From Mitsuaria sp. WAJ17 (GTDB lineage Bacteria; Pseudomonadota; Gammaproteobacteria; Burkholderiales; Burkholderiaceae_C), in the NCBI RefSeq assembly GCF_014174515.1, contig NZ_JACJUG010000004.1, positions 62,001 to 126,000 of the forward strand: a stretch of DNA of 64,000 bases, written 5' to 3'. Below, one piece after another: positions 8,145 to 16,208 of this stretch. A model generated the notes under the pieces. The model had not been told where the DNA came from and did not search any database. It worked only from the letters and a program-made list of their open reading frames with translations. Position 1 is the first letter of the stretch, and every line of letters starts with the position of its first letter. Both the position numbers and the translations under genes were made by a program.

Positions 8145-8487
8145 ACTTATTTGACGCTCAGCGAATTTATTCGCCAAAAAAGCTCGGCAAGCTTTGCTGC
8201 ATCATGGATCTGCGCTCAAGAACCAGTGCCGGCTCAAGCTCCGCACTCGGCCACCGAGGCGCGCCATGCCGGTCTGCTCTATCCAAGAGCCGCCCCGTCT
8301 AGCCCGGCATTGCGCCAGAAGCAGCGAGTGACAGCGCGGGTCAGCCCCGGGCATGGCACAGGCCAGGCCAGACAGGCTGTCGCTGGTCACGGCCATGATC
8401 CAAGGCCAGGACGACAGCCAGGGATCTATCGGCAATGCCGCGCCGACACTCGCCGATCGGGGCAGAAGTAAGTAGTAAGGAGTGGAT

Positions 8488-10053
8488 ATGTCTTTTCAAT
8501 CTATCTCGGTCAAGGCCAAGCTCTCGTCAGCGTTCGGGCTGCTGTGCTTCATCTTTGTCGTCGTGTCGATACTCGCACTGAACGCCCTCTCGGCTGCCAG
8601 CGAGAATTTCGCTCAGTTCGTCCATGGAACCAATGCACGGCTGCTTCTTTCGTATGAAGCACGCACCGCCGTGGAAATGCGTGCCATCGCGGCAAGAGAC
8701 CTGGTCAATGCGGCCGCCAACGATGTGCAGGCCATCAAGTCTGAGGTCTCAAAATCCCATCTGAAGGTCACCAAGGATCTTGAAGACCTCGGTAGGCTGA
8801 CCAACGATCCCCGCGTCACCGAGACGGAGCGCAAGCTGTTTGGGGAGTTGGCCGATGTGGAGCGAAAGTACGCCCCAGTGGCCCTGGCCATCGTCGAGCT
8901 GGCCAGCAACGGCCAGCGCGAGGCTGCGGTGGCAAAGATGAACCAGGAATGCCGACCTCTTCTCTCGTCGCTGGTAAAGGCGGCCCAAGCGTACCGGGAC
9001 TACTCCGCCACGCACTCGTCTGAACTCGTCGAGCAGGCGGCGCAGGCCTATTCCACCAAGCGTGCGGCCTTGCTGATGGCCTGCCTGTTCACCGCCGTCG
9101 CGGCGATTCTCGCGGGATATGCCATCACCCGAAGCCTCAGCCGGGCGCTGGGCGCGGAACCCGGTGTGCTGGGGCAAATCGCGCAGAAGGTTGCCTCCGG
9201 GGACCTGAGCGCCATCGAGGCCGGCCATGTCCCCGAGGGCAGCGTCATGCATTCCCTGGTCGATATGCAGCAAAGCCTCGCGAAGATCGTGGGCGCCGTG
9301 CGCAACGGCAGCGAAAGCATTGCCACCGGCACTTCGCAAATCGCAACAGGCAATGCCGACCTGAGCCAGCGTACTGAAGAACAGGCGAGCAACCTTCAGC
9401 AAACCGCGGCCTCGATGGAGCAGTTGGCCGGCACCGTCCGCACGAGTGCCGAGACTTCGCGCGAGGCCAATCGCCTGGCCTCGGATGCCGCGGGGGCAGC
9501 CATTCGGGGTGGGGAGCAAGTGGGCCAGGTGGTTCAGGCCATGCGCGAGATCGCGGCGTCCTCCCACAAGATTGCGGACATCATCAGCGTCATTGATGGC
9601 ATCGCATTCCAGACGAACATCCTGGCCCTCAACGCCGCCGTCGAGGCCGCCCGCGCCGGCGAGCAGGGGCGCGGCTTTGCCGTGGTGGCCGGTGAAGTCC
9701 GCACGCTGGCTCAGCGCAGCGCGCAGGCTGCCAAGGAAATCAAGGGGCTGATCACGGACAGCGTGGAACGCGTGCAGGCAGGCTCGGCGCAGGTGGACCA
9801 GGCGGGGCAGTCGATGCAGGAGATTGTTGAACAGGTCCGGCGGGTCAGCAGCATGATCAGCGAGCTGTCCACTGCGGCGAACGAGCAGTCTCAAGGCATC
9901 AGCCAGGTGGGGAATGCCGTTCACCAACTGGACCAGGTGACGCAGCAGAATGCTGCGCTGGTCGAGGAAACGTCCGCCGCGGCGGAAAGCCTGAGGGTCC
10001 AGGCTGCGCAGCTCTCACAGGCGGTCAGTGTGTTCCGGATCAGTCCAGCCTGA
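8488..10053 (+). CDS. Methyl-accepting chemotaxis protein (Tsr/Tar-type topology)
   Basis: 521 aa. Start ATG 8488 with TAAGGAG (8476-8482) in front; GTG 8482 is less likely because it overlaps that site. TM1 is at about residues 12-33 and TM2 at about 192-212, bracketing a ~160-residue periplasmic four-helix sensor (many Ala/Glu helices, no Cys pair). HAMP and the cytoplasmic coiled coil follow, with the hairpin tip containing GIAFQTNILALNAAVEAARA and EQGRGFAVVAGEVR, which binds CheA/CheW. There is no C-terminal NWETF-type pentapeptide, so CheR tethering is not expected. Ligand unknown. The preceding kinase/regulator pair may control it. No che genes are in the window. Confidence 0.92.
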   Translation: MSFQSISVKAKLSSAFGLLCFIFVVVSILALNALSAASENFAQFVHGTNARLLLSYEARTAVEMRAIAARDLVNAAANDVQAIKSEVSKSHLKVTKDLEDLGRLTNDPRVTETERKLFGELADVERKYAPVALAIVELASNGQREAAVAKMNQECRPLLSSLVKAAQAYRDYSATHSSELVEQAAQAYSTKRAALLMACLFTAVAAILAGYAITRSLSRALGAEPGVLGQIAQKVASGDLSAIEAGHVPEGSVMHSLVDMQQSLAKIVGAVRNGSESIATGTSQIATGNADLSQRTEEQASNLQQTAASMEQLAGTVRTSAETSREANRLASDAAGAAIRGGEQVGQVVQAMREIAASSHKIADIISVIDGIAFQTNILALNAAVEAARAGEQGRGFAVVAGEVRTLAQRSAQAAKEIKGLITDSVERVQAGSAQVDQAGQSMQEIVEQVRRVSSMISELSTAANEQSQGISQVGNAVHQLDQVTQQNAALVEETSAAAESLRVQAAQLSQAVSVFRISPA

Positions 10054-10110
10054 GCCGCCTTGGCTGACCGGCCCAGGGGCCTGAGCGCCCCTGACGCTCC
10101 TGGCTCCTCA

Positions 10111-10142
10111 CGCCGCCCCTGCGCACAGATGCAGGGGCGGCG
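10111..10142. terminator. Strong hairpin after the chemoreceptor gene
   Basis: Perfect 12-bp stem CGCCGCCCCTGC / GCAGGGGCGGCG with an 8-base loop. No T run follows, so it is a terminator-like or 3'-end-stabilising hairpin rather than a classical intrinsic terminator. Confidence 0.5.
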
Positions 10143-10321
10143 TCACGCACAGCCAGGGCGCAAGTGGGGCCCAAGAGGAACGACGACGGGGCGCGATGGC
10201 AGCAGGCGCGGCGCGGAGTGCGCCGGGCTCCAGATCAGCGGCCCCTGCGCAGGCGACGGCAGAGGCCGGCAGGCCAGGCCCGCATACAATGCCCGCTTCA
10301 GCTCAGCCACTGAGCTGATTC

Positions 10322-10438
10322 CGCTAGGGGTGCTGGCTCATCTGATGAGCCGGCTGAGAAAGTCCCTTTGAACCTGATCGCGCCCGGGCTGGCTGCCAGC
10401 TGGCTTGGGACCGAGGTAATCCTCGCGCAGGGAAGCAC
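10322..10438 (+). promoter_or_regulatory. TPP riboswitch (THI box) in front of the TonB receptor gene
   Basis: The conserved THI-box elements occur in order: CTAGGGGTGC, a P3 stem (GGCTCATC/GATGAGCC), GGCTGAGA, CCCTTTGAACCTGATC, then GAGGTAATCCTC and GCAGGGAAGC. The GCTGAGA and CCTGAT cores bind the pyrimidine and the GGTAAT/AGGGAAG side helps bind the pyrophosphate in known TPP riboswitches. An extra ~33-base GC-rich insert that can form its own stem separates CCTGATC from the GAGGTAATCCTC loop, which is not usual. The aptamer ends about 80 bases before the receptor ATG at 10517. A short hairpin GGCCTG/CAGGCC (10448-10468) lies between and could be part of the expression platform. Confidence 0.88.
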
Positions 10439-10516
10439 GCATGCCACGGCCTGAGCTCTCAGCAGGCCCTTGATGTGGTCGCTCGCCGCCCTGCCATCGC
10501 TAGAAGCAGTCCGACG

Positions 10517-12673
10517 ATGGCCCGTATCACCCGCTCCCTTCCTCATGTTCTCGCCGCCGCCTGTGCGCTTGCCTGCGCGCAAGGCGCCATGGCCCAGTCC
10601 ACCGGCAACAGCCTCCCTGGCGTCGCCGTCAGCGGCCGCAGCGCCGATGCGCCCGTCAACGTGGGCGGGTTCGGGGACACGCCCGCCGCCAAGCTGCCCT
10701 TCCAGGCCAGCGTGCTCAACGCCGAGCGCCTGGCCGATGCGGGCCTCAGCAGCCTCGCCGGTCTCGTCAAGCTCGACGCTTCGGTGCAGGACAGCTACAA
10801 CGCCGCCGGCTACGTCTCCTACCTCAAGGTGCGCGGCTTCGAGCTGGACAACCGCTTCAACTACCGCCGCGACGGTCTGCCCATCAACGCCGAGACGGCC
10901 CTGGCCCTGGGCAACAAGAGCAGCATCGAGGTCTTCAAGGGCACCAGCGGCATCCAGGCCGGCACCAGCAGCCCCGGCGGCCTCGTGAATCTGGTGGTGA
11001 AGCGCCCGACGACGACGCTGTTGAGCGCGACCCTGAGCGTCTCGGAGCGCGGCACCACGGAAGCGGCGCTGGACTGGAGCCAGCGCTTCGGCGCCGGCGA
11101 GGCCTTCGGCGTGCGCATCAACGCCGCCAGCGCGCAACTGCGCCCCGAGTTGCGCGACGCCGATGGCAGCCGCCACCTGCTGGCCGTCGCTGCCGATGCC
11201 CGGCTGAGCCGCGACACCCTGCTCGAGGCCGAGCTCGAATGGAACCGCCAGTCCCAGCGCAGTCAGCCCGGCATGAGCCTGCTGGGTGACAAGCTGCCCT
11301 CGGCCCGGGACTTCGATCCGCGCATCAACCTCAACAACCAGGACTGGAGCCTGCCGGTGGTCTTCGACAACCGCCACGCCTCCTTGCGCCTGACGCAACG
11401 CCTGAACGCGAACTGGCAGGCCCAGGCCCATCTGGGCCTGCAGCGCCTGAAGACGGACGACCGCTTGGCCTACGCCTTCGGCAAGTTCGATCCCGAGACC
11501 TACGACTGCAATCCCTGCGACCGCTATGCCGCCGACGGCAGCTTCTCGATCTGGGACTTCCGCAGCGAGAACGAGCGCCGCAACACGGAGGCCCTGGACC
11601 TCTCCCTCGCCGGCCGCCTGAACACGGGCATGCTGCAGCATCGCCTGAACACCGGCGTGTTGCTCAACCGCTTCGAGAGCCGCTTCCAGCAGCAGGCCTA
11701 CAACCTCGTGGGCGTGGGCACCATCGACGGCAAGAGCCGTGTCCCGGCCGATCCCAGCCTCACCGACGAGAACACCCAGCGCGACGAGCGCAGCACCGAG
11801 TTCTACCTCCGCGATGCCGTGCAGATCGACGCGCAATGGCAAGCCTTCCTCGGCCTGCGCCACACGCGCATCCAGCGCGACAGCATCCGCACCAACGGCT
11901 CGCGCGCCACCAGCTACTCGCAGAACCTCGACACGCCCTGGATTGGTCTGAGCTACGCCCTCAGCCCCAGCCTCATGGCCTATGGCAGCTGGGGCCAAGG
12001 CATGGAGTCCGACGTCACGCCCAACCGCAAGCGCTTCGGCACCCAAGCCGGCCGGTCCCTGCCGGCGATCAAGAGCCGCCAGATGGAGTTGGGCCTCAAG
12101 TCGGGCAGCAGCACGGTGGACTGGTCCATCGCCTGGTTCGACATCAAGCGCCCGGTGTGGATGGACGCCGGCGCTTGCGACGACGCAGCACCCGGCTCCT
12201 GCACCCGCGTGGAAGACGGCAGCGCCCGCCACCGCGGCCTGGAGGCCCAGGCAGACCTGAAGTGGAGCGGCGGCGGCCTGCTGGCCAGTTGGATGGAGCT
12301 GAAGGCCCGCCGCGAAGGCAGCGCCGTGGCCGGCACCAACGGCCTGCTGCCGACCAACGTGCCCAAGCGCAACATCAAGATGCAGGTCCGCCAGACTCTG
12401 GTCGCCGGCCTGCAAGGGCAGTTGGGCCTGGTCTATGAGGGCCCTCGCGCCGTGCTGCCGGACAACAGCGTGATGGTCGCCGGCTGGACCCGCCTGGACG
12501 CTGGCCTGCGCTATGAGCAGGCCATGGGCTCCCGCCTCTACACCTGGCGTGCGGGCGTGGACAACCTGACGGACAAGCGCGCCTGGCGCGAAAGCCCCTA
12601 CCAGTACGGCCACGCCTACCTCTACCCGCTGGCGCCGCGCACCTGGCGCGCCAGCCTGGAGGTGACGCTGTAA
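10517..12673 (+). CDS. TonB-dependent outer-membrane receptor under TPP riboswitch control (predicted thiamin-related uptake)
   Basis: 718 aa from the ATG at 10517; a GTG at 10475 gives an extra non-signal leader. A signal peptide (MARITRSLPHVLAAACALAC, cut near AMA-Q) directs export. The plug domain follows (LVKLDASVQDSYNAAGYVSY, LKVRGFELDN, SIEVFKGTSGIQAGTSSPGG) with the topology of FhuA/FhuE-type siderophore receptors, then a 22-strand barrel to the end. The riboswitch upstream is the reason to predict transport of thiamin or a thiamin precursor instead of ferric siderophore. Such receptors have been predicted from THI elements in other Gram-negative groups. Two Cys (NPCDR region and ACDDAAPGSC) may form loop disulfides. 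No TonB/ExbBD or thiamin ABC genes are in the window. Confidence 0.88.
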   Translation: MARITRSLPHVLAAACALACAQGAMAQSTGNSLPGVAVSGRSADAPVNVGGFGDTPAAKLPFQASVLNAERLADAGLSSLAGLVKLDASVQDSYNAAGYVSYLKVRGFELDNRFNYRRDGLPINAETALALGNKSSIEVFKGTSGIQAGTSSPGGLVNLVVKRPTTTLLSATLSVSERGTTEAALDWSQRFGAGEAFGVRINAASAQLRPELRDADGSRHLLAVAADARLSRDTLLEAELEWNRQSQRSQPGMSLLGDKLPSARDFDPRINLNNQDWSLPVVFDNRHASLRLTQRLNANWQAQAHLGLQRLKTDDRLAYAFGKFDPETYDCNPCDRYAADGSFSIWDFRSENERRNTEALDLSLAGRLNTGMLQHRLNTGVLLNRFESRFQQQAYNLVGVGTIDGKSRVPADPSLTDENTQRDERSTEFYLRDAVQIDAQWQAFLGLRHTRIQRDSIRTNGSRATSYSQNLDTPWIGLSYALSPSLMAYGSWGQGMESDVTPNRKRFGTQAGRSLPAIKSRQMELGLKSGSSTVDWSIAWFDIKRPVWMDAGACDDAAPGSCTRVEDGSARHRGLEAQADLKWSGGGLLASWMELKARREGSAVAGTNGLLPTNVPKRNIKMQVRQTLVAGLQGQLGLVYEGPRAVLPDNSVMVAGWTRLDAGLRYEQAMGSRLYTWRAGVDNLTDKRAWRESPYQYGHAYLYPLAPRTWRASLEVTL

Positions 12674-12761
12674 GCGAGGGCCGGGCGCCATGCCGCCCCC
12701 CGGTGGCTGGGCTGGCGTCGGTTGGGGTTAGGGGCTTTCCTGGCCTCCCGAACGCCACGCT

Positions 12762-12790
12762 TGTGGAACCCCAAAAATTCTGTCTATAAT
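12762..12790 (+). promoter_or_regulatory. Promoter of the tRNA-Asn cluster
   Basis: A -35 element TTGTGG (12762-12767) and a perfect -10 element TATAAT (12785-12790) with 17 bases between them, ending 12 bases before the first tRNA base. Confidence 0.75.
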
Positions 12791-12802
12791 CCTAGGCTCT
12801 GT

Positions 12803-12878
12803 TCCCCGATAGCTCAGTCGGTAGAGCGCCGGACTGTTAATCCGTAGGTCCCTGGTTCGAGCCCAGGTCGGGGAGCCA
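12803..12878 (+). tRNA. tRNA-Asn (GTT), copy 1
   Basis: 76 bases with encoded CCA. Acceptor stem TCCCCGA/TCGGGGA, D-loop AGCTCAGTCGGTAGAGC, anticodon loop CTGTTAA (anticodon GTT), T-loop GGTTCGAGCCC. Identical to copies 2 and 3. A consensus promoter precedes it. Confidence 0.97.
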
Positions 12879-12918
12879 AGAACAGAACGCAAGGCAGATC
12901 TTGATCTGCTGAGCAGCT

Positions 12919-12949
12919 AAAGCCACCGCGATCACCTCAAGGTGGCTTT
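12919..12949 (+). terminator. Hairpin between tRNA-Asn copies 1 and 2
   Basis: 9-bp stem AAAGCCACC / GGTGGCTTT with a 13-base loop, followed by GCTATTT. A weak terminator or processing signal. Confidence 0.45.
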
Positions 12950-13003
12950 GCTATTTATGAAAGCCTGCTTTTTGCATTGCAATAGCGGGCCGTACCGATC
13001 CAT

Positions 13004-13079
13004 TCCCCGATAGCTCAGTCGGTAGAGCGCCGGACTGTTAATCCGTAGGTCCCTGGTTCGAGCCCAGGTCGGGGAGCCA
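13004..13079 (+). tRNA. tRNA-Asn (GTT), copy 2
   Basis: Same 76 bases as copy 1, including the encoded CCA. The spacer to copy 1 is 125 bases and unlike the spacer to copy 3. Confidence 0.97.
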
Positions 13080-13126
13080 AATCAAGACGCGTGGTGCCAC
13101 CGCTTGCCACGCCGACATCGAACGAT

Positions 13127-13202
13127 TCCCCGATAGCTCAGTCGGTAGAGCGCCGGACTGTTAATCCGTAGGTCCCTGGTTCGAGCCCAGGTCGGGGAGC
13201 CA
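13127..13202 (+). tRNA. tRNA-Asn (GTT), copy 3
   Basis: Same 76 bases as copies 1 and 2. Its last 47 bases (13156-13202) are repeated exactly at 14070-14116 and loosely at 13853-13899, the pattern left by integration at the 3' half of a tRNA gene. Confidence 0.97.
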
Positions 13203-13209
13203 ACTCAGA

Positions 13210-13244
13210 AGCCTCATTCGCGAAAGCGGGTGGGGCTTTTTCTT
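13210..13244 (+). terminator. Terminator behind tRNA-Asn copy 3
   Basis: Stem AGCCTCATTCGC / GCGGGTGGGGCT closed by a GAAA loop, then TTTTCTTT. Its outer arms (CAGAAGCCTC, GGGGCTTTTT) match those of the terminator at 14124-14157. Confidence 0.8.
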
Positions 13245-13399
13245 TGCTGGGCCGGGAAACATAGGGGAATGACAAAACTAACTCAACGAAGCCTCGGCCC
13301 ATGGCGCGGCATCATCGGAGGAAAGCCGGACTTGCCACCTAAGGCCCGAACGATCAGACTGTCGCGTACAGCGAGGTGGTCTTGCTGAGGGAGATGTCG

Positions 13400-13801
13400 A
13401 TGAACCATGAGTCTGCGCTAAGCGTTGCCCTTTCGACTGAGAACGCCTTGGGACCTGCCTCGGCAGCGTCCTGGCTAGGTCGCTGGAAGAATCAGATGCA
13501 CTCCGAAATGACTCTGGCGGTCACTGGATCGGACGTAACCGGTTCGTATACGAGTGCTAGCAGTAGCGGTGGTGGTCCGGTGACTGGTTCGCTCAAAGGG
13601 ACTGTTTCCGGCGACCTAATTTCCTTTTTGGTCTTGTGGCCAGGTGGGTCTATGACTGCATGGACGGGCCAGCTGGTCAACGACCAAACTGCTCCCTGCA
13701 TCAAGACCCTTTGGCACCTTGTGACAAATGTGCCCGACCCAGACGAGCCCGAAAAGCTCTGGCTGTCCACGCTGGCCGGCGCCGACGACTTTACACGTTG
13801 A
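13400..13801 (+). CDS. Avidin/streptavidin-family biotin-binding protein
   Basis: 133 aa from the ATG at 13400, with GAGGGAG (13387-13393) 6 bases in front. The core WLGRWKNQMHSEMTL ... STLAGADDFTR follows streptavidin strand by strand. Expected biotin contacts are kept: N31, S35, Y50, S52, W80, S84, T86, W88, W105, L107, the inter-subunit W121, and D129 (streptavidin N23, S27, Y43, S45, W79, S88, T90, W92, W108, L110, W120, D128). L25 is Met33 and V47 is Ser54. The 3-4 loop is short. Known avidins are tetramers or dimers of eight-stranded barrels with very tight biotin binding. No clear signal peptide precedes the barrel, which is unusual. The gene lies between tRNA-Asn copy 3 and tRNA remnants, so it was probably acquired. 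Confidence 0.88.
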   Translation: MNHESALSVALSTENALGPASAASWLGRWKNQMHSEMTLAVTGSDVTGSYTSASSSGGGPVTGSLKGTVSGDLISFLVLWPGGSMTAWTGQLVNDQTAPCIKTLWHLVTNVPDPDEPEKLWLSTLAGADDFTR

Positions 13802-13852
13802 GACCACTTTGAAATCAGGGCCAACCGATCCAGCCGACTTGACACAAGTCAT

Positions 13853-13899
13853 GGGCTTGTTAATCCGTAGGCCCTTGGCTCGATCCTAGGCCGGCTCAA
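13853..13899 (+). repeat. Degenerate tRNA-Asn 3'-half
   Basis: GGGCTTGTTAATCCGTAGGC and then CTCGATCCTAGGCCGGCTCAA align with the anticodon-to-3' part of the tRNA-Asn genes, with about ten changes that break the T stem and acceptor. No 5' half. Looks like an old attachment-site remnant just after the avidin gene. Confidence 0.7.
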
Positions 13900-14069
13900 T
13901 GACGCTCAGCAAAACTCCGCGTTGTTACCTTGATTTCAATGCAATTTTTGAAAAATGAATCCATCTCCATCGTATCAGGCTCCGCCAGGAGCTCGAAAGC
14001 AAGAAGTCGCAGGGTGTAAACTGCAAGGGCTCCCTTACAAATCTTGTACTTAGGACTGACAGTGCGCGC

Positions 14070-14116
14070 GACTGTTAATCCGTAGGTCCCTGGTTCGAGC
14101 CCAGGTCGGGGAGCCA
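14070..14116 (+). repeat. Exact 47-bp tRNA-Asn 3'-half duplicate (att-like)
   Basis: Identical to 13156-13202 of tRNA-Asn copy 3, from the anticodon stem to CCA. It has no 5' half and cannot make a tRNA. Its own terminator follows at once, so it probably marks the original downstream border of the tRNA gene (attR-like), with the avidin segment as the inserted DNA. Confidence 0.85.
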
Positions 14117-14123
14117 AATTCAG

Positions 14124-14157
14124 AAGCCTCGCTGTGCATGCAGCGGGGCTTTTTTCT
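14124..14157 (+). terminator. Terminator behind the truncated tRNA-Asn
   Basis: Stem AGCCTCGCTG / CAGCGGGGCT with loop TGCATG and the run TTTTTTCTTTC. Probably the native terminator of the tRNA-Asn unit before the insertion. Confidence 0.8.
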
Positions 14158-14186
14158 TTCTTATCTTTCGCATCAAAGCCACCGCC

Positions 14187-14531
14187 ATGAGCACCCTCCC
14201 CCCCTGCCCCCAATGCGCCTCCACCTACACCTACGAGGACGGCGCCAACCTCGTCTGTCCCGAGTGCGGCCACGAGTGGTCCGCCCAGGCCGCGGCGGCA
14301 GAAGGCGCCGAGGAGGTGCGTGTGATCAAGGACGCCGTGGGCAATGTGCTGCAGGACGGCGACACGGTGACCGTCATCAAGGACCTCAAGATCAAGGGCT
14401 CCTCCCTGGTCGTGAAGGTGGGCACCAAGGTCAAGAACATCCGCCTGGCCGAGGGCGACCATGACATCGACTGCAAGATCGATGGCATCGGCGCCATGGG
14501 GCTGAAGTCGGAGTTCGTGAAGAAGGTCTGA
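14187..14531 (+). CDS. yjdM: PhnA/YjdM-family zinc ribbon protein
   Basis: 114 aa, the usual length. The N-terminal zinc ribbon has CPQC (residues 7-10) and CPEC (24-27), followed by GHEW. The C-terminal ~70 residues form the PhnA/YjdM beta domain ([40 protein letters not shown]). Proteins of this family were once linked to phosphonate use, but that role is not established; the true function is unclear. Single gene directly behind the tRNA-Asn terminator, cytosolic. Confidence 0.92.
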   Translation: MSTLPPCPQCASTYTYEDGANLVCPECGHEWSAQAAAAEGAEEVRVIKDAVGNVLQDGDTVTVIKDLKIKGSSLVVKVGTKVKNIRLAEGDHDIDCKIDGIGAMGLKSEFVKKV

Positions 14532-14537
14532 GCTGGC

Positions 14538-15467
14538 TCAGGCGCCCTCCCTCGCCACCCACTCCCTCGGCGAACACCCCATCCGCTGTGCAAAGGCCCG
14601 CGAAAAGGCCGAGGGCGTGGCGTAGCCCAGCTCGTCGGCCAGTTGCTTGACGGCCTGGCCGCGGCGCAGAGCCTGGCAGGCGAGGCTCAGGCGCCAGGCC
14701 AGCACATACTCGGCCGGGGTGTCGCCCATCAGGTCCTTGAACAAGCCGGCGAAACGGCTGCGGGACATGCCCGCCTCCGCGGCCATGCGCTCCAGGCTCC
14801 AGGCCTCGCCTGGCCGCTCGTGCACCGCCACCAAGGCACGCGCCAGCTGCGGATGCCCCAGCCCGCGCAACAGGCCCGCCGGCAGGCCGCTGGCCTCCGG
14901 GTGGGCCAGCATCCAGCGCAGCAGCTGCATCAGCAGGACCTCGAAGAGCCGGTCCGCCATCAGACGCTGGCCGCACTGCACGCGCCCGGTCTCGGCAAAG
15001 AGCAGGCCCAGGCAGGACTCCAGGCCCTCGACCTGCGCCAGCGGCAGCACGACCAGCGGCGGCAGCGCCCGCACCAGGGGATGGGCGTCCCCCCCCTCGA
15101 ACGCCAGCGTGGCGCAGGTGAAGTCCGAGCCCTCGGCAGGCGCGTTGTGGAAATCATGTGCCAGCGGCCTGGGGTAGAAGAGCAGGCTGGGCTCGCGCAC
15201 ATGCAGGCGGCGCGGCGCGCCCTCCTGCCCGCCGGGATGGCTCAGCGACATCTCGCCCCGACGCATCACATGCAGGAAGCCGCGCCCGGGCTCGGCCGCG
15301 AAATGCGTGGTCCCGCACAGCGGGCCGGCATGGAAGAGATGGGCGCGCACCCGGCAACGCTCCAGCAGGCCGGAGAGGCGGTCCAGGCCCTCGCCGTCCG
15401 GCGTGGTGGGTGCCAGGACGGGGTCAGGTCTTGCGTCCATGGGGTCAGGTCTTGCTGGGTTCTTCAT
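14538..15467 (-). CDS. AraC-family transcription regulator with cupin domain
   Basis: 309 aa from the ATG at 15467; GTG 15506 and ATG 15440 are alternatives. Two tandem copies of the window-wide 15-bp motif lie in the first 20 codons (they encode ARPDPM/ARPDPV), so the true start may be after them. A cupin-like N domain (LERCRVRAHLFHAGPLCG onward, about 25-190) is followed by two HTH units at the C-terminus (WSLERMAAEAGMSRSRFAGL; KQLADELGYATPSAFSRAFA). Divergent from the AhpD-like gene at 15653. This pairing is common for AraC/cupin_6 regulators, so control of that gene is likely. Confidence 0.88.
   Translation of the reverse strand: MKNPARPDPMDARPDPVLAPTTPDGEGLDRLSGLLERCRVRAHLFHAGPLCGTTHFAAEPGRGFLHVMRRGEMSLSHPGGQEGAPRRLHVREPSLLFYPRPLAHDFHNAPAEGSDFTCATLAFEGGDAHPLVRALPPLVVLPLAQVEGLESCLGLLFAETGRVQCGQRLMADRLFEVLLMQLLRWMLAHPEASGLPAGLLRGLGHPQLARALVAVHERPGEAWSLERMAAEAGMSRSRFAGLFKDLMGDTPAEYVLAWRLSLACQALRRGQAVKQLADELGYATPSAFSRAFAQRMGCSPREWVAREGA
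15420..15455 (+). repeat. Tandem pair of the GGGGTCAGGTCTTGC motif
   Basis: Exact copies at 15420-15434 and 15441-15455, 21 bases apart, inside the N-terminal coding region of the AraC regulator (antisense to it). Confidence 0.8.
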
Positions 15468-15652
15468 GGCCTCGTGCCCGGGCGGGGCAGTCGTCGTCTC
15501 TTGCACTTCGGCGCCTCAGCGGCTTGAAGCAAAATTTGTACCAATTGGACTGTTTCAAATACGAATTGAACCATTTCATCCAATCATGAACGAGACACTG
15601 GCGCCATGCCTCAGGGCATGAACCTGTCCACCCCACGATGAAAGGATCGACC

Positions 15653-16198
15653 ATGAACCGCCTCTCCCTGCCCTCCCCCGAGCAAGCGCCCGCCGCCAGC
15701 CGCCCGGTGCTGGACCAGATCCAGCAGGCCTTCGGCAGCACGCCCAAGATGTTCCGCACCGTCGCCCATTCGCCCGCCGCGCTGCAGGCCATGTGGGCCT
15801 TCTTCGGCGCCCTGGGCGGAGGCAGCCTGGGCGCCCGCCTTGGCGAGCAGATCGCCGTGGCCGTGGCGGACCGCAACCGCTGCGACTACTGCCTGGCCGC
15901 CCACACCGCACTGGGCCGCAAGGCCGGCGCCACACCCGAGGAGCTGCGCGCCGCGCAGCAGGGCGAGTCGGCCGACCCGCGCACGGCCGCGGCCCTGCGC
16001 TTCGCGCTGCAGCTGGTGGAGCACCGCGGCCAGCTGAAGGATGCGGACCTGCAGGCCCTGCGCGCCGCCGGCTTCTCCGAAGGCGAGACGGTGGAGATCC
16101 TGGCCCACGTGGCCCTGAACCTCTTCACCAACTACGTCAACGTGGCCTTCCAGGTGCCGGTCGATTTCCCGCCGGTGCCCCTGAGCCGCGCGGCCTGA
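15653..16198 (+). CDS. Carboxymuconolactone decarboxylase/AhpD-like protein
   Basis: 181 aa from the ATG at 15653, with AAAGGA (15641-15646) at good spacing; the ATG at 15638 overlaps that site. The redox motif CDYCLAAH (Cys-x-x-Cys...His) marks the AhpD core, flanked by helices with RLGEQIAVAVADRN in front and AAALRFALQLVE behind. Members usually act as small peroxidatic or disulfide-active helical proteins in oxidative stress defence. The substrate here is unknown. Divergent from the AraC regulator; the AT-rich 15520-15640 stretch between them probably holds both promoters. Confidence 0.88.
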   Translation: MNRLSLPSPEQAPAASRPVLDQIQQAFGSTPKMFRTVAHSPAALQAMWAFFGALGGGSLGARLGEQIAVAVADRNRCDYCLAAHTALGRKAGATPEELRAAQQGESADPRTAAALRFALQLVEHRGQLKDADLQALRAAGFSEGETVEILAHVALNLFTNYVNVAFQVPVDFPPVPLSRAA

Positions 16199-16208
16199 GG
16201 CCTGGGGA

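Noticed and set aside
10298..12691. 797-codon minus-strand frame opposite the TonB receptor
   Set aside because: It is a GC-driven shadow frame: Ala/Gly/Gln/Val-rich without domains, fully antisense to a clear receptor gene and its riboswitch.
12803..13202. CRISPR-like array
   Set aside because: The three repeated units are complete tRNA-Asn genes with unlike spacers of 125 and 47 bases; not CRISPR.
13896..14462. Minus-strand open frame of 188 codons containing [12 protein letters not shown]
   Set aside because: This peptide is the reverse-strand reading of the tRNA-Asn 3' half and the frame runs antisense through yjdM. It is a well-known annotation artefact.
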